64,000 nt of DNA from Falsibacillus albus (GCF_003668575.1 NZ_RCVZ01000002.1:372001-436000); one strand, 5' to 3'. Positions 26,115 to 34,269 are shown, numbered from the stretch's first letter. A program made the numbers and translations. Notes: generated by a model from the letters alone, not told the origin.

Positions 26115-27410
26115 CTATTGATTGTTAAAATAGTCATCGCGAATTTGCTGCTGTTCTTTTACAAGGCTTTCGAAAGTTTTATCGATCGGCTCATTATTCA
26201 ACAAGATCTTATCGATTTGTGCACTCATGGAATCTCGTTCCTTTGCTTCATCAACGAAGAAGGTAGCATGTGCGTGCTGCAAGCCTTGGACAAACGGTCC
26301 GTAAATCGGATCATTGTTGATGGAATCATCATTGGCAAATGAAGCAGAAGCAGGCAGCTCCCCGACATTCTTCAGCCAATCCGTTTGTGTTTCCTCCGAA
26401 GTAAGGAAATCTAAGAATTTCTCCGCAGCTTTCAGCCTTTCTCCCTTCACCCCTTTGGCAATTCCATTCGTCCAAAACGATCCAAAATTCGCTTCAAGCC
26501 CGCCTTCTGCTTTTACAGGAAGAGTCGCCACACCCCAATTGAATTTTGCTGCTTCCTTGATTGCAGCGATATCGAAAGATCCGTCAATGATCATACCCGC
26601 CTTTCCTGCTTTAAATGCTGTATTATAATCAGTCAGGAAATTAGGTTCGCCTATTTTATCTTTTTTGTTCATATTGATCCAATACGTAAATGCATCCAGC
26701 CCTGCAGGATCGGAGTTCCACTGAACCTCTTTCCCATCCTCGCTGAATGGTTCAATCCCCCACTGGCGGAGTAGGACTTCTTCAAACGCATGGTACCCCT
26801 GGCCATTTACGTCCCAGGCGAATCCCTCCTGCTCCAGTTTCCCGTTGTCTTTTCTAATGGTCAATTTCTTGGCATAAGCTATGAGCTCATCCCACGTTTT
26901 TGGTGGTGTATCCGGATCGAGTCCTGCCTTCTTGAATAATTCCTTATTCCAGAATAATGCGAGCGATCTTACAGCAATCGGAAGCGTATAATACTGGTCA
27001 TCGATTTTCGAAGCCTGGATCATCGGAATATATTTCTTTTCAATGTCGGCAGTGGACATGAAGTCTTGAGGAATCGGCTGCAGATAGCCTTGCTTTACAT
27101 ACTGAGGAAGCCAGCCATAGTATAGATTTAAAATATCCGGGCCTTTGCCTGCATGCATGGCAGCTGAAACTTTCTGGTTGTATTGATCGTACGGAAAATC
27201 CTGTGCAACGACCTTAATATGAGGATTTTCCGCTTCAAACTTTTTGATCAAGCTTTTGATTTCTGTCACTTTGGCCGGGAAAGTATATTGCCAGTAAGTA
27301 ATGGTCACATCCGAATCATTGCCTGCCGATTTGGTATTACTGCATCCAGTCAGCGCAAGCAAAGCGATGATCATGAAGACAACAACCATACTAAATAACC
27401 TTCGTTTCAT
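26115..27410 (-). CDS. Extracellular solute-binding lipoprotein (SBP family 1)
   Basis: A 431-residue substrate-binding lipoprotein. The signal peptide ends in the lipobox LALTGC with the lipidated Cys 23. The family-1 fold is shown by TWDELIAYAKKLT, KAGMIIDGSFDIAAIKEA and AEKFLDFLTSEETQ. Sugar or polyol binding is usual for the family, but the operon begins with an argininosuccinate-lyase-like enzyme, so the ligand could be an amino-acid conjugate. A GGAGGGGG ribosome site precedes the ATG. Confidence 0.9.
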   Translation of the reverse strand: MKRRLFSMVVVFMIIALLALTGCSNTKSAGNDSDVTITYWQYTFPAKVTEIKSLIKKFEAENPHIKVVAQDFPYDQYNQKVSAAMHAGKGPDILNLYYGWLPQYVKQGYLQPIPQDFMSTADIEKKYIPMIQASKIDDQYYTLPIAVRSLALFWNKELFKKAGLDPDTPPKTWDELIAYAKKLTIRKDNGKLEQEGFAWDVNGQGYHAFEEVLLRQWGIEPFSEDGKEVQWNSDPAGLDAFTYWINMNKKDKIGEPNFLTDYNTAFKAGKAGMIIDGSFDIAAIKEAAKFNWGVATLPVKAEGGLEANFGSFWTNGIAKGVKGERLKAAEKFLDFLTSEETQTDWLKNVGELPASASFANDDSINNDPIYGPFVQGLQHAHATFFVDEAKERDSMSAQIDKILLNNEPIDKTFESLVKEQQQIRDDYFNNQ

Positions 27411-27483
27411 TTATATGCCCCCTCCAGTAAACAATCATTTGAAAACATTGCGTATCATTATTACATGATTTAAAATCATTAGT

Positions 27484-29007
27484 TCAAGAATCACTATCCA
27501 TCTGGCTGCTCCAATTCTCGGTCAGATCATCAAGCTTTTTCATACATTCAGCGATGCGATTTATCTCACATTTCAGCAAATGATTTTTTTTCTTTAATTC
27601 TTTTTTTCTTGCATGCATCCCCTTTTTCACTTCTTTCGGCGCCGGCCCCCCGCTCACTGATCGTACCTTAACGAAATGTGCAGGATCCATCGCTTTTTGG
27701 ATGACATGTTCCGGCAGATTCAATGGACTTCCAATAATTGATTTTGAAGCTTCATCTACAATGGCTGCGGTTATTTGCTCTGCATTGAGCCCCTTGGAAA
27801 GAGCCAGATTCACCACTTCGCTTGCAATCGCATGTGCTGTCCGAAATGATAAGCCCGTCTCCCTAAAAACGCTGTCTGCCAATTCAGTAACTGTAGCAAA
27901 GCTGTGTTTTGCACGATTTTTTAGAACCTCTTCATGGACATCAATCGTTCCGACCACAGCCTCAGTCAACCGAAATACCTGATCAATCAAGCTTATCCCT
28001 TTCCATAAATATGGCTGCAAATCATCTTCCGTATCATTGATATCACCATACGGAGTATTATGAAGCATCTGCAAGACGGTCTGGGCATTCCCGATGCCGC
28101 TGGAGCTCAAAGCGCGTATGTGCTCCAATGAAACGGGATTTCTCTTCTGAGGCATGATGGAGCTCGTTTGCACATACGGGTCCGCCACTCGAATAGCAGA
28201 GAACTCTTGGGAAGACCATAAAAGGAGATCCTGGGCAAAACGGCCAAGATTGATGAATGTCAATTGTATGGCTGCAGCAATTTCCCCTAAATAATCAGCC
28301 CCGCCAATCGCATCATACGCATTCTTCACGACTTCCGGAAACCCAAGCAAGTCAGCCACCCTCTTCCGATTGATCGGAAACCCTGTCGTGGTGAATGCTG
28401 CAGCTCCGAGTGGACTGGCATTGCAAGTATTGTACGCTGCCAGCAGCCTTTTAAAATCACGGTCTACGACATCATATATGCCCGTGAGATAATGGGAAAA
28501 CGTCATGGGCTGCGCCTGCTGCGTATGGGTATACCCTAAACAGATGGTTTCTTTGTACTGGTCGATTGCCTCCAATAACGTTTCCTGAAAAGAAAGCAAA
28601 GATGATAATGCAGCATGAAGTTCATGACGGAGAACCATTCTGTACGCAGCTACCCCCATATCATTCCTGCTCCGGGCAAGGTGGAGACTTCCACCCGCTT
28701 CGCCAGCCACCTTCATGATGCAGTCTTCTACAAGGAAAAAAAGGTCCTCATACCGCCCATCATAGGTCGTTTCCCTGATTGCCCTCATATCCAATGCCCT
28801 AATCCCATCCATGATTTTCCCAGCTTCTTCTTCAACCAACAGACCTTGCTCGACCAGCATGATCAGATGTGCTTTATGGATGGCGATCATCGGCTCAAGC
28901 AAGACACGTTTTGACTGTTCATAAGCAGGCGCCAGTACTACTTCCGCATATGTAGCCCCCGGAAACTTCTTTCCTTCTTTTTTTAAAATCCTATCTTTCT
29001 TATTCAT
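27484..29007 (-). CDS. Argininosuccinate-lyase-like enzyme of an ABC importer operon
   Basis: A 507-residue aspartase/fumarase-superfamily enzyme. It shows LHLARSRNDMG (residues about 108-118), GYTHTQQAQP with His 161, and the catalytic loop TSSIMPQKRNPVS with Ser 282/283. The usual ASL motif ARSRNDQ has Met for Gln here, and the C-terminus carries an extra Lys-rich, coiled tail of about 50 residues. It leads an operon with an ABC importer rather than argG. A C-N lyase acting on an imported substrate is more likely than arginine synthesis. Confidence 0.85.
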   Translation of the reverse strand: MNKKDRILKKEGKKFPGATYAEVVLAPAYEQSKRVLLEPMIAIHKAHLIMLVEQGLLVEEEAGKIMDGIRALDMRAIRETTYDGRYEDLFFLVEDCIMKVAGEAGGSLHLARSRNDMGVAAYRMVLRHELHAALSSLLSFQETLLEAIDQYKETICLGYTHTQQAQPMTFSHYLTGIYDVVDRDFKRLLAAYNTCNASPLGAAAFTTTGFPINRKRVADLLGFPEVVKNAYDAIGGADYLGEIAAAIQLTFINLGRFAQDLLLWSSQEFSAIRVADPYVQTSSIMPQKRNPVSLEHIRALSSSGIGNAQTVLQMLHNTPYGDINDTEDDLQPYLWKGISLIDQVFRLTEAVVGTIDVHEEVLKNRAKHSFATVTELADSVFRETGLSFRTAHAIASEVVNLALSKGLNAEQITAAIVDEASKSIIGSPLNLPEHVIQKAMDPAHFVKVRSVSGGPAPKEVKKGMHARKKELKKKNHLLKCEINRIAECMKKLDDLTENWSSQMDSDS

Positions 29008-29231
29008 ATAGTACCGCCCCCCCTATCAATCCCTCCTATGCGACGACAAAAAGTGTATCGATTGAGAAACGCGTATTTTAAATCATATAAATTGGACAAA
29101 ATCATTTAGAACCAGACTCTTGAAACTTGGAGCAAAAGGCCCTTTTAAATACAGCTGTTGATGTCCCTGAAGGTCTTTCCATGGGCGGTCCAGGAGCCCC
29201 GGAAAGGTTCATCCTGCATAAAAGAGAACGA

Positions 29232-29260
29232 CAAAAAAGAATGCCCTTATTAGGACATTC
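29232..29260 (-). terminator. Terminator of DUF3892 gene
   Basis: On the minus strand GAATGTCC-TAATAA-GGGCATTC (one mismatch) is followed by TTTTTTGT. The remaining 29008-29230 region upstream of the lyase gene holds no gene that I can support. Confidence 0.75.
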
Positions 29261-29316
29261 CGTCTGAAACCTTTAAAACAATGCGCTGCATTGTGCTCGC
29301 CCCTTCATAAAAAAAG

Positions 29317-29628
29317 TTAAAAAGAAGGCAGGTTATCCAAATTATTCTCTTTGATGCCATCCGGTTCGCTGCGGAGGATATCCCTTCCGTATTTATGGAA
29401 TACATCCACATGAGAGAGCTTTCCCGCTTTCGCTTCATCAAGCGCGGTCAAATAGTCCAATTCCCTTCCACTGTTCGTTTTAAAAGCAATCAGATCTCCT
29501 TCATCATTTTTTCGGACGGCTACAATCTTCTCTTTGCCGGAATCCGACCTGCCAACTTCTGCGCGAGTGTCATCTTCTGCTTGATGTTTGTACTCATCAT
29601 AAATTTGCTCAAAATCTTTTTGATCCAT
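29317..29628 (-). CDS. DUF3892 domain protein
   Basis: A 103-residue soluble acidic protein. The C-terminal two thirds read like DUF3892: KIVAVRKNDEGDLIAFKTNS, LDYLTALDEAKAGKLSHVDV, GRDILRSEPDG and the ending NNLDNLPSF. Function is unknown; members are frequent in Bacillales. GGAGGTG lies 7 nt before the ATG. It stands alone with its own terminator. Confidence 0.75.
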   Translation of the reverse strand: MDQKDFEQIYDEYKHQAEDDTRAEVGRSDSGKEKIVAVRKNDEGDLIAFKTNSGRELDYLTALDEAKAGKLSHVDVFHKYGRDILRSEPDGIKENNLDNLPSF

Positions 29629-29786
29629 TCAAATACACCTCCAGAACATATGTTTTTAGTATGTTCTGGAAAAAGCCGTTCTATGTGAAAGTTAATAAAT
29701 TGTCTGTCCTTTAAAGTCCATTTCCTGAACCTATACATATGATAATACATCTAAAATAATTAGAAATCAGAAAGATTGGTGACAAC

Positions 29787-30068
29787 ATGAATCAATTCAG
29801 ATTCCAGCCTTTTCGTCCTCATGGCGGAGGCGGGCACGCAACTTGGGCTAATGGCCATGGGCATGCATCCTGGGGACATGGTGGAAATTGGGGATACCAT
29901 GGGGGATACCACGGAGGCTATCATGGGGGGTACTACCCTGGAGTTCCTTTCGCAGCAGGTGCTGTCACGGGATTGGCGGTTGGAGCAGCAACAACTCCCA
30001 ATGCGTATCCGGTCCCGGTAGCATATCCACCATATCCATATCCGTACCCTTATCCTTACCCATATTAG
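29787..30068 (+). CDS. Gly/His/Tyr-rich low-complexity protein (possible spore-surface)
   Basis: A 93-residue protein of extreme composition: a GGGGH and HGGYHGGYHGGYYPG stretch, a short hydrophobic GAVTGLAVGAA segment, then a tail of seven PY pairs. Such Gly/His/Tyr repeats occur in coat and crust proteins of Bacillus spores, but I recognise no specific family. The ribosome site is weak (TTGGTGA). CATATGATA at 29736-29744 fits a sigma-K -10 (CATAnnnTA), without a clear -35. A strong terminator follows. Confidence 0.6.
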   Translation: MNQFRFQPFRPHGGGGHATWANGHGHASWGHGGNWGYHGGYHGGYHGGYYPGVPFAAGAVTGLAVGAATTPNAYPVPVAYPPYPYPYPYPYPY

Positions 30069-30081
30069 CTCCTGATTTTTC

Positions 30082-30116
30082 AAAAGACGCATTCTGATTA
30101 TTTGAATGCGTCTTTT
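30082..30116. terminator. Bidirectional terminator
   Basis: AAAAGACGCATTC and GAATGCGTCTTTT form a perfect 13-bp stem between two convergent genes. Confidence 0.9.
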
Positions 30117-30126
30117 ACGTTGCCTA

Positions 30127-30693
30127 TCAATTAGTTGAAAAAGTATTGATATCATTGGTCGGGTAGTATCGAAGACTGACCTTCCCTACCAGCTGATCCA
30201 TGTCGACAAAGCCGATCCATGGCATTCTGCTGTCTGAACTTTTTATTCTGTTATCACCCATTACCCACAGCATTCCTTTAGGCACCCGTGTTTTCCCTGT
30301 TTTCTCCTTCAATGTAAAATCCTCCGTCAGCTGGCCGGATTCCAATTGATTCTTATACGCTTTTAAATAGGGCTCGTCTACTTCTTTCCCATTCCGAAGC
30401 AACTGATCTCCCTTGTATTCAATGGTATCTCCCGGAAGGCCAATCACCCTTTTCACATAATCCTCCGTTGGGGTGGCATGGAATATGACGATATCACCAT
30501 GCTTCGGTGCAGAAACATCGTAATCAAGCTTATTGACAATCAATCGGTTCCCATCTTTCAAGGTCGGCATCATCGACTTTCCTTCAACGACATAATTCGA
30601 AAAGAGAAAACTTTTCACCACAATCACAATGGTGAAGCCGAGAATAACCGCTTTTATCCAACTAACCAATTCTCGTTTGCTTCTTTCACTCAT
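30127..30693 (-). CDS. sipS: Type I signal peptidase
   Basis: A 188-residue SipS/LepB-type signal peptidase that removes signal peptides at the outer membrane face. It has one N-terminal membrane anchor (about 11-32), the catalytic Ser 40 in VVEGKSMMPTL, the general base Lys 81 in DYVKRVIGLPGD, and GDNRIKSSDSR. AAGGGGTGA precedes the ATG at 30693; the in-frame ATG at 30714 lies before this site. The gene symbol marks the family; paralogue identity is not certain. Confidence 0.9.
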   Translation of the reverse strand: MSERSKRELVSWIKAVILGFTIVIVVKSFLFSNYVVEGKSMMPTLKDGNRLIVNKLDYDVSAPKHGDIVIFHATPTEDYVKRVIGLPGDTIEYKGDQLLRNGKEVDEPYLKAYKNQLESGQLTEDFTLKEKTGKTRVPKGMLWVMGDNRIKSSDSRMPWIGFVDMDQLVGKVSLRYYPTNDINTFSTN

Positions 30694-30720
30694 CCTTGTC
30701 ACCCCTTCTTTCATACATCT

Positions 30721-30879
30721 TTATGATGGATGCTTATCCATGAACAGCAGGATTAATGTAGCAAATGGTCCTATCAGCAAAGATAGGATAAACCAGTTGA
30801 ACCCTCTTCTGTTTTTCCCCTGCGCCAAACCAGCATTGATGAGGGACAGTGTGCCCCATCCAACAAAATATTGATCCAT
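30721..30879 (-). CDS. Small membrane protein of 52 residues
   Basis: An ORF shorter than the usual cut-off, starting MDQYFVGWGTLSLINAGLAQ and ending FMDKHPS. It has one or two hydrophobic stretches (ILSLLIGPFATLILLF) separated from a hydrophobic start by GKNRRGFNW, a positive-inside turn. AGGAG lies 10 nt before the ATG. It is 27 nt upstream of the signal peptidase start, so the two are probably co-transcribed. Family not recognised. Confidence 0.6.
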   Translation of the reverse strand: MDQYFVGWGTLSLINAGLAQGKNRRGFNWFILSLLIGPFATLILLFMDKHPS

Positions 30880-30955
30880 CGTATAATCACTCCTATCAAA
30901 CTATCCCACCAAAAATTTTACCATATTTTCCCCGATATTTTCTTCATAATTATAG

Positions 30956-30992
30956 AAAAAAGACTGTCCCTCCTTATCTGGAACAGTCTTTT
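30956..30992. terminator. Terminator-like hairpin
   Basis: AAAAGACTGTCC and GGAACAGTCTTTT pair with a one-base bulge around a 10-nt loop, flanked by A and T runs. It lies downstream of the ABM-domain gene and upstream of the small membrane protein gene. Confidence 0.75.
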
Positions 30993-30999
30993 AAAAGGT

Positions 31000-31066
31000 T
31001 CTATTCGTAAAGTTTGTGCAAAGTTGATTCCCGCTGCAGGATGCCCGATTTCCGAGGGGCGGGCAG
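31000..31066. repeat. Dispersed palindromic repeat, copy D (left half only)
   Basis: Only the left half is present: TTCGTAAAGTTTGTGCAAAG, TTGATTCCCGCTGCAGGATG, TTTCCGAGGGGCGGGC. The right half with CTGATCCCTCCGGAG is absent, so this is a truncated copy. Confidence 0.8.
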
Positions 31067-31076
31067 TGTGAAAATA

Positions 31077-31370
31077 TTATTTCAATCGTTTGCCATCGTA
31101 GACGTTGACTTTCATTGGAGCTGCCAAGTATTCCGGAGCAATGCTGCCGAAAGAGGTGAAGTGCTCACTTTTGTTATGGCTTTCGACCACAGACATATCC
31201 TCCCATACTTCTACCATGGTATAAATTCCATCATGCTCTGTATCCTTCATTAAATCATACGAAATATTTCCTTCTTCCGCTCTGGATGCTGTGACCAATG
31301 GACGGATTACATCAAGGAACGATTGCTCCTTATCGGTGTGGATTTGAAACTTAGCATGAATGACAATCAT
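31077..31370 (-). CDS. Antibiotic-biosynthesis-monooxygenase (ABM) domain protein
   Basis: A 97-residue ABM/dimeric ferredoxin-like protein: MIVIHAKFQIHTDKEQSFLD, SRAEEGNISYDLMKDTE and MVEVWEDMSVVESHNKSEHF. Members such as YgiN and LsrG act on quinones or small ketones, or bind haem; the substrate here is unknown. AGAGGGAG precedes the ATG at 31370. It follows the nitroreductase gene closely and may share its MarR-controlled transcript, which would fit a quinone-stress role. Confidence 0.85.
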   Translation of the reverse strand: MIVIHAKFQIHTDKEQSFLDVIRPLVTASRAEEGNISYDLMKDTEHDGIYTMVEVWEDMSVVESHNKSEHFTSFGSIAPEYLAAPMKVNVYDGKRLK

Positions 31371-31408
31371 TTTTTCTCCCTCTTTCACAAGTTTTTTTGT
31401 GAGCTAAA

Positions 31409-32044
31409 TTATCTCCATTCTGTGAGTTTTTCAATTGGCATCCGGAATGATGGATAGCCTTCGTCCGCAGCTTTTCCTATTGAAATCAGCATCACAGGGT
31501 AATATCTTTCTGAATCAATGTCAAATGCATCTGCAATTTTATCTTTTTCATAGCCGCCGATCGGATTCGTATCATAACCATACGCGCGTGCAGCCAGCAT
31601 AAGCTGCATGGAAACCAGGCCGGCATCGATTAAATTCATGTCCTTCAGTTGATCCGTTGTCATCGTTTCAAACAATCCTTTTATAGCGGGGACTTGTTGA
31701 TCCCTTACTTCTGCAGGCATATAGCCTTTTTCCACTGCTTGTCCATAAATTTCATCAATGTATTCAATACTATTCATATCAGCAAATACCGCAATGACCG
31801 CAGCAGATTTGTCCACTTGCCTTTGATTGAACTTAGCCAATGGTGCCAGTTTTGCTTTTCCTTCTGGACTGTCGATGACGACAAAACGCCATGGCTGTAA
31901 ATTGACCGATGACGGTGCCAAGGAAGCTTTTGATAAGATTTCTGTCATTTCCTCACGGCTGATTTTGACCGTGGGATCATAGTTCCGGATTGAACGTCGT
32001 CCTGCTACAATTTCTTGGAAATCATTAATAAGTGTCGTATTCAT
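31409..32044 (-). CDS. NAD(P)H nitroreductase (YdgI-like)
   Basis: FMN-dependent nitroreductase of 211 residues. RRSIRNYDPTVKISREEM, APSSVNLQPWRFVVI and the GYDTNPIGGYEKDKI FMN region are characteristic. In B. subtilis the homologous ydgI is beside the MarR gene ydgJ, the same order as here. AAAGGAG precedes the ATG. It probably reduces quinones or nitro compounds and is induced by them through the upstream MarR protein. Confidence 0.9.
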   Translation of the reverse strand: MNTTLINDFQEIVAGRRSIRNYDPTVKISREEMTEILSKASLAPSSVNLQPWRFVVIDSPEGKAKLAPLAKFNQRQVDKSAAVIAVFADMNSIEYIDEIYGQAVEKGYMPAEVRDQQVPAIKGLFETMTTDQLKDMNLIDAGLVSMQLMLAARAYGYDTNPIGGYEKDKIADAFDIDSERYYPVMLISIGKAADEGYPSFRMPIEKLTEWR

Positions 32045-32095
32045 TTTACATTCTCCTTTTTGCGATATTCTAGCTGAACGCTCTAATCTGACAGT

Positions 32096-32536
32096 CTATT
32101 CATTCGGATTGATTGCTTTAACGTTATTCTGGATTCTGATTAGCATATCCAATAGAGCAGCATGTTCCTCTTCGGTAAACCCCTTTAAGACCTTTTTAAT
32201 GAAGCGTTGTTTTTCTTCCTTATAGCCAGCAATTTTATCGCGTCCTTCACTCGTTAAACGGACGAAGGTAAAACGGTTATCTGCTGGATTTTTCCTTCGG
32301 GATACCATTCCCTTTTCTTCCAGCTGCTTTAGGTGCCTGGTAACTGCCCCATTATCGATATTCACGGTCTTTTGCAGTTCTGTCTGGCTGATTTCCTCTA
32401 CCTCAAACAACTTATGCAGCAAATCAAGCCGAGTTTGACTGATGCCGGTGCAGCGCTCAAACTTTGGACTTGTTTGTTTATTTATTTCATAAAAAGCATA
32501 AACAATTTTCTCTTCTAACGTACGGTCTTCGGACAA
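32096..32536 (-). CDS. MarR-family transcriptional regulator (YdgJ-like)
   Basis: A 146-residue winged-helix MarR protein. The recognition helix region reads ISQTELQKTVNIDNGAVTRHLKQLEEKGMVSRRKNPADNR. The start is TTG with AAGGAGG 10 nt upstream; the nearer ATG is out of frame. It is the first gene before the nitroreductase, and two matching dyads lie over its promoter, so autorepression is likely. No Cys suits a simple thiol switch except Cys 29. Confidence 0.9.
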   Translation of the reverse strand: MSEDRTLEEKIVYAFYEINKQTSPKFERCTGISQTRLDLLHKLFEVEEISQTELQKTVNIDNGAVTRHLKQLEEKGMVSRRKNPADNRFTFVRLTSEGRDKIAGYKEEKQRFIKKVLKGFTEEEHAALLDMLIRIQNNVKAINPNE

Positions 32537-32561
32537 TGCATCAACTCCTCCTTTTCATTAG

Positions 32562-32619
32562 TTGATAAGTCAATGGTTGACCCGTCAATTAATATAATAT
32601 ATTTAATCTTGGATTTCAA
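32562..32619 (-). promoter_or_regulatory. MarR operon promoter with tandem operators
   Basis: On the minus strand the promoter is TTGAAA (32614-32619), 17 nt, TATATT (32591-32596). Immediately downstream are two dyads of the same design, TTGACCCGTCAA-type at 32577-32588 and TTGATAAGTCAA-type at 32562-32573, 15 bp apart centre to centre. They cover the start point and first transcribed bases, an arrangement expected of an autorepressor. Confidence 0.75.
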
Positions 32620-32705
32620 ATAATTGAATTTAAATGTTTATCCTTTTCGAAAGTAGGGTACTAAAAATATTAAAATTTTCCCATCTTTACAAGGAGCTGA
32701 GTAAC

Positions 32706-32900
32706 ATTAGAAAAGTTACCGGAGTCAAGGGTCTGGCCGAATACCTGGTTTCAGTCAATTACCCCATGAATGAAGAAGAAATCAATCAGTTGATCATAAA
32801 AAAGAACATTCCCCATCAGAGACTGATGAATAACATTCTCGTCTTTAATTTGGATTATATTGATTGGTGGATCGATAATCGAAAAGTGACGCAAATGTAA
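32706..32900 (+). CDS. Small HTH-like protein, possible ATT start
   Basis: A small protein whose conserved-looking part begins IRKVTGVKGLAEYLVSVNYP and continues NEEEINQLIIKKNIPHQR then ILVFNLDYIDWWIDNRK, resembling the short excisionase-like helix-turn-helix proteins of Bacillus. The frame is open from an ATG at 32634, but that ATG has no ribosome site, whereas AAGGAG lies 9 nt before an in-frame ATT at 32706. An ATT start would give 64 residues. Function unknown. Confidence 0.5.
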   Translation: MRKVTGVKGLAEYLVSVNYPMNEEEINQLIIKKNIPHQRLMNNILVFNLDYIDWWIDNRKVTQM

Positions 32901-32947
32901 AAAGCTTGTCCCAACCTAAATCAAGTGGTATTGGGACAAGCTTTTTT
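32899..32947 (+). terminator. Strong intrinsic terminator
   Basis: AAAAAGCTTGTCCCAA and TTGGGACAAGCTTTTT form a perfect long stem, ending in a T run. It begins within the stop codon of the small HTH-like gene, which supports that gene being real. Confidence 0.9.
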
Positions 32948-32957
32948 AGTTTATTGA

Positions 32958-33062
32958 TTCGGCTCTTTTGTTCTAATTCATTAAAGGTTGTGTAAGGTTG
33001 ATTTCCGCTGCAGGATGCTCGCTTTCCGCCCCAATCAACGACTAACTATTAGTGATGAAATG
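32958..33062. repeat. Dispersed palindromic repeat, copy E (internal deletion)
   Basis: Left arm CATTAAAGGTTGTGTAAGG, TTGATTTCCGCTGCAGGATG and CTCGCTTTCCG runs straight into the right-arm end CCCCAATCAAC. The whole centre is missing, giving a deletion derivative of about 100 bp. Confidence 0.8.
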
Positions 33063-33081
33063 ATGTTGAAAGAGGTTGATT

Positions 33082-33567
33082 TTATCCCCTATACTTATCG
33101 ATGATTCGGGCATAGTCTTTACGGTGTTTTTCCCATTCTTCTTTTGGAAAATCCATTTCTTCCCCTTTCAATAATGCGTTGAAAACATCTAAGCATACAT
33201 GCCAGCCTGCGAGATCCTTTGATGTGTGTTCAGTCAATACAGGGATGTATTCTTTTAAAATCAGCAGGGTTCCATCATCTATTGGAAACAACTCGAACCG
33301 GACCGAGCCTTTCCCCCACTCATACTGGAAATAAGAATGTATTTTATAATCGATAATGCTGATCGGAAAAGTAGAGCCCGTCCCGTCATTCATATGGAAG
33401 ATGATCCGTCCGCCTTTCCCCAGATCTTCAACACGAAGATTGGGCATCCACTTTTTCAGCTTTTCATTCTCCGTTAATGCAGACCAAACATTTTCGATTG
33501 AATGCTCCATCGGACGATTAAACTGGGCGAGATATCCATCAACCTTTTTTCCTAGAGCTGCTAACAT
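33082..33567 (-). CDS. SRPBCC/AHSA1-family protein
   Basis: A 161-residue START-like (SRPBCC, activator of Hsp90 ATPase homologue 1 type) protein: FNRPMEHSIENVWSALTENEKLKKWMPN, GGRIIFHMNDGTGSTF, GWHVCLDVFNALLKG. These bind hydrophobic ligands; the function here is unknown. AAGGAGG lies 7 nt before the ATG. It overlaps the upstream GNAT gene by 7 nt, so the two are translationally coupled. Confidence 0.88.
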   Translation of the reverse strand: MLAALGKKVDGYLAQFNRPMEHSIENVWSALTENEKLKKWMPNLRVEDLGKGGRIIFHMNDGTGSTFPISIIDYKIHSYFQYEWGKGSVRFELFPIDDGTLLILKEYIPVLTEHTSKDLAGWHVCLDVFNALLKGEEMDFPKEEWEKHRKDYARIIDKYRG

Positions 33568-34091
33568 GGATTTTCCTCCTTATCATCGCCAAACGTGTAT
33601 TTGAATCCCTTAACGATTATCCCGTCATCGGCTGGCTCAAAATCATATTCAGGCATCCGTTTAAAGTTCATCTTTGTATATAATAAGATAGCGTTTTTCA
33701 TAAACTCCGCCGTATGCAATCCTACAGCAAAATATCCTTTTTTCCTTGATTCATCGATGCATCTCATGACCAAACTCCGACCGATTCCTTTTCCCCTGAA
33801 ATCCCTGTCCACTGCGAGCATCCTGATTTCAGGATAGTCCGGTGCACCGGATGTCCATTCATAAGACTTGCTCTTTCCAGGAAACAAAACGATGCTTCCG
33901 ACAATTAGATTGTCAGAAACGGCCACATAAATCTCTGTACCCGGCGAGGTGTCGTTTTTGGACGATAAGGTCCCTATTAAGGCATCCCAGTGATTTTCCG
34001 AAACAAGACTTCGATATTCTACATAGCACTCAATTCGTTTATCACGGACCATGTCAATTTCTACATCGTGCATCTTTCTGATTTGCACCAA
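33561..34091 (-). CDS. GNAT-family N-acetyltransferase
   Basis: GNAT enzyme of about 176 residues with motif A EIRMLAVDRDFRGKGIGRSLVMRCIDESRKKG and a C-terminal LYTKMNFKRMPEYDF. The frame begins at ATG 34109, but AGGAGG lies within its first codons, so the TTG at 34091 (spacing about 7) is the likelier start. It is coupled to the downstream SRPBCC gene. Substrate unknown. Confidence 0.85.
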   Translation of the reverse strand: MVQIRKMHDVEIDMVRDKRIECYVEYRSLVSENHWDALIGTLSSKNDTSPGTEIYVAVSDNLIVGSIVLFPGKSKSYEWTSGAPDYPEIRMLAVDRDFRGKGIGRSLVMRCIDESRKKGYFAVGLHTAEFMKNAILLYTKMNFKRMPEYDFEPADDGIIVKGFKYTFGDDKEENPC

Positions 34092-34269
34092 TTCCATTCC
34101 TCCTGTCATCCCATCAACATTTCTTTTATCTATTTCTACTTATATTTAAAACTTCCTTGAAAATCAAAAAAATCATTGTATCAGAAACATACGTTCGTAT
34201 ATACTAAAGATAAGAATAACACCAATTATGAATTACTTCAAATCCATATAGCTTAAAGGAGAATATGTG

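Noticed and set aside
27484-29007. Calling the lyase argH
   Set aside because: Context is an ABC importer, no argG is adjacent, and the ARSRND motif deviates, so the gene symbol would mislead.
29150-29215. Another copy of the dispersed repeat upstream of the lyase operon
   Set aside because: A TTGATGTCCC and GGGCGGTCC-like stretch is present, but the ordered family blocks are missing.
29735-29744. Complete sigma-K promoter for the Gly/His/Tyr-rich gene
   Set aside because: CATATGATA fits the -10, but no AC lies 16-17 nt upstream, so only the -10 can be claimed.
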